Source of the DNA: CAIWHR01 sp963779805
GTDB taxonomy: Bacteria > Pseudomonadota > Gammaproteobacteria > Burkholderiales > Casimicrobiaceae
DNA: 64,000 nt
Assembly (NCBI GenBank): GCA_963779805.1
Contig: CAVZZN010000008.1
Span: 1 to 64,000 of the forward strand
Direction of reading: 5' to 3'
Numbering within the stretch: position 1 is the first letter of the stretch; every line of letters begins with the position of its first letter. Shown here in pieces: positions 62,325 through 64,000 of this stretch. The translations under genes and the position numbers were made by a program. The notes beneath the pieces are model-generated. The model searched no databases, was not told where the DNA came from, and worked only from the letters and a program-made list of their open reading frames with translations.

Positions 62325-64000
62325 CTATCGCGGCGACTTGCCCGCGAGCAGGAGCCAGGTCTCGACGACGGTATCGGGATTGAGCGACATGCTTTCGATG
62401 CCCTGGCCCACCAGCCACTGTGCGAGATCGGGGTGATCCGAAGGCCCCTGGCCGCAGATGCCGGCGTACTTGCCGGCCTTGCGGCAAGCCTGGATCGCCA
62501 TGGCGAGCATGGCCTTGACCGCGTCGTCGCGCTCGTCGAAGGTCGCCGCGATCGGTCCGCCCGAGTCGCGGTCGACCGCGAGCGTGAGTTGCGTCATGTC
62601 GTTGGAGCCGATGGAGAAGCCGTCGAAGCGTTCGAGGAAGCGATCGGCCAGGATCGAATTGGACGGGATCTCGCACATCATGATCACGCGCAGGCCGTTC
62701 TTGCCGCGCTCCAGCCCCTGCACGCGCAGCAGCTCGATCACCTCGTCGGCTTCCTTGAGCGTGCGCACGAAGGGAATCATGATCTCGACGTTGGTGAGGC
62801 CCATGTCGTCGCGCACGCGCTTCATCGCATCGCATTCCAGGGCGAAGCAATCGTGGAACTCGGGCGCGACGTAGCGCGACGCGCCGCGGAACCCGAGCAT
62901 CGGGTTCTCCTCGTGCGGCTCGAAGCTCGCGCCGCCGAGCAGGTTCGAGTATTCGTTCGACTTGAAGTCGGACAGGCGCACGATCACCTTCTTCGGCCAG
63001 AACGCGGCCGCGATCGTCGCCACACCCTCCGCGATCTTGCTCACGTAGAAATCGGTGGGGCTCGCGTAGCCGCCGATGCGCCGTGCCACCTCGCGCTTGA
63101 GCTCGGGCGGCAGACGCTCGAACCCGATCAGCGCCTTGGGATGGATGCCGACGTTCTTGTTGATGATGAACTCGAGGCGCGCGAGGCCCACGCCTTCGTT
63201 GGGCAGGCGGCGGAACTCGAACGCGAGCTCCGGGTTGCCGACGTTCATCATGATCTTGGTCGGCGCAGGCGGCATGCGGTCGAGCGCCACTTCCACGATC
63301 TCCACCTCGAGCAGGCCGGCGTAGACGTGGCCGGTATCGCCTTCGGCGCACGAGACGGTCACCTCCGCGCCGTCCTCCAGCTCGCGCGTGGCGGTGCCGC
63401 ATCCGACCACCGCGGGAATGCCGAGCTCGCGCGCGATGATCGCGGCGTGGCACGTGCGGCCGCCGCGGTTGGTGACGATCGCCGCGGCGCGCTTCATCAC
63501 CGGCTCCCAATCCGGATCGGTCATGTCCGCCACGAGCACGTCGCCGGCCTGGACGCGGTCCATCTGGTCCGCGGACTTGACGATCCGCACCCGGCCCTTG
63601 CCCACCTTCTGACCGATCGCACGCCCGCTCGCGAGCACGGTCGACGTGCCCTTCAGCCGATATCGCCGCAGCGTGTCGCCGCCTTCGCGCGACTTCACCG
63701 TCTCCGGCCGCGCCTGCAGGATGTAGAGCTGGCCGTCCACGCCGTCGAGGCCCCACTCGATGTCCATCGGCCGACCGTAATGGCGCTCGATCGCCACCGC
63801 GTAGCGCGCGAGCTGCTCGACTTCGGCGTCGTTGATGCAGAAGCGGTACCGGTCGGCGTCGGGCACGTCCTGCGTGACGGTGGAGGTACCCGCAGCCTGG
63901 GCGGTACCGAACAGCATCTTCACGGCCTTGGTCCCGACCGTCTTGCGCAGGATCGCGGGCCGGCCCGCGGCGAGGTTCGGCTTGAACACGTAGAACTCGT
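62325..64000 (-). CDS. ppsA: Phosphoenolpyruvate synthase PpsA, 5' part beyond the window
   Basis: PpsA converts pyruvate and ATP to phosphoenolpyruvate for gluconeogenesis. The C-terminal about 560 residues are present without frame breaks. The phosphorylated His is in GGRTCHAAIIARELGIPAVV; the swivelling domain precedes the PEP/pyruvate barrel (NEGVGLARLEFIINKNVGIH, FRGASRYVAPEF, VMMCEIPSN-like MMCEIPSNSILADRFLERFD) and the active-site Cys in YAGICGQGPSDHPDLAQWL. It ends SLNPDTVVETWLLLAGKSPR. The ATP-grasp N-terminal part lies beyond base 64000. Confidence 0.96.
   Translation of the reverse strand, partial: EFYVFKPNLAAGRPAILRKTVGTKAVKMLFGTAQAAGTSTVTQDVPDADRYRFCINDAEVEQLARYAVAIERHYGRPMDIEWGLDGVDGQLYILQARPETVKSREGGDTLRRYRLKGTSTVLASGRAIGQKVGKGRVRIVKSADQMDRVQAGDVLVADMTDPDWEPVMKRAAAIVTNRGGRTCHAAIIARELGIPAVVGCGTATRELEDGAEVTVSCAEGDTGHVYAGLLEVEIVEVALDRMPPAPTKIMMNVGNPELAFEFRRLPNEGVGLARLEFIINKNVGIHPKALIGFERLPPELKREVARRIGGYASPTDFYVSKIAEGVATIAAAFWPKKVIVRLSDFKSNEYSNLLGGASFEPHEENPMLGFRGASRYVAPEFHDCFALECDAMKRVRDDMGLTNVEIMIPFVRTLKEADEVIELLRVQGLERGKNGLRVIMMCEIPSNSILADRFLERFDGFSIGSNDMTQLTLAVDRDSGGPIAATFDERDDAVKAMLAMAIQACRKAGKYAGICGQGPSDHPDLAQWLVGQGIESMSLNPDTVVETWLLLAGKSPR

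Overview
The window is GC-rich (roughly 65-70% by eye) and packed with genes on both strands. It reads as a chromosomal segment of a betaproteobacterium, probably Burkholderiales-like. The evidence is the ribF-ileS-lspA-ispH block, a narXL / narK-narGHJI-ppiC nitrate respiration locus laid out as in Pseudomonas and Burkholderiales, a Bug-type solute receptor, a YgfX-like protein and a tRNA-Glu(TTC)/tRNA-Ala(GGC) pair. I cannot name a genus. Many genes carry one or more single-base frameshifts after which the conserved protein resumes in another frame. They are worst in the first 5 kb and spread over housekeeping genes such as ileS, ispH and narG. I read them as uncorrected indel errors in a draft assembly, not gene decay, and annotate whole genes across them.

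Layout. 1-7100 is a flagellar operon, fliI(partial)-J-K-L-M-N-O-P-Q-R. 7139-9999 holds an alpha/beta hydrolase, a conserved protein with a PilZ-like C-terminus and a DUF2069 membrane protein. 10073-15383 (minus) is ispH-lspA-ileS-ribF. 15597-20338 holds small conserved proteins, a J-like protein, an aldo/keto reductase and a molybdopterin oxidoreductase. 20349-22442 is a divergent pair: a LexA-like repressor and a DnaQ-type exonuclease fused to a GIY-YIG nuclease, with two palindromes in the shared promoter. 23782-27347 is an Mla-type lipid transport operon (permease, ATPase, MCE protein, lipoprotein).

The nitrate locus runs on the minus strand from narX (48770) to ppiC (27382): narX-narL, then narK1, two NarK2-type transporters, narG, narH, narJ, narI and a parvulin isomerase. 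It is split by an aromatic-acid catabolic cassette at 40452-45977 (HpaH hydratase, FAH-family enzyme, LigI-like hydrolase, RidA, Bug receptor, divergent flavin reductase and IclR regulator). Between that cassette and narK1 lies an 870-bp non-coding stretch. It holds two large stem-loop elements with the same architecture and conserved loop blocks but different stems, plus a 12-bp tandem array. This is the most unusual feature of the window.

48957-58435 holds an AI-2E family permease, an MFS transporter fused to a monooxygenase-like domain, a crystallin/glycine-zipper envelope protein, an HpaI-type aldolase, a prolyl oligopeptidase, an indolepyruvate-decarboxylase-like enzyme and a ferredoxin-NADP reductase. 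58514-60248 is a lower-GC polytopic membrane protein next to the two tRNAs. The window ends with a YciK-like SDR, a YgfX-like protein and the 3' part of ppsA, cut by the right edge.
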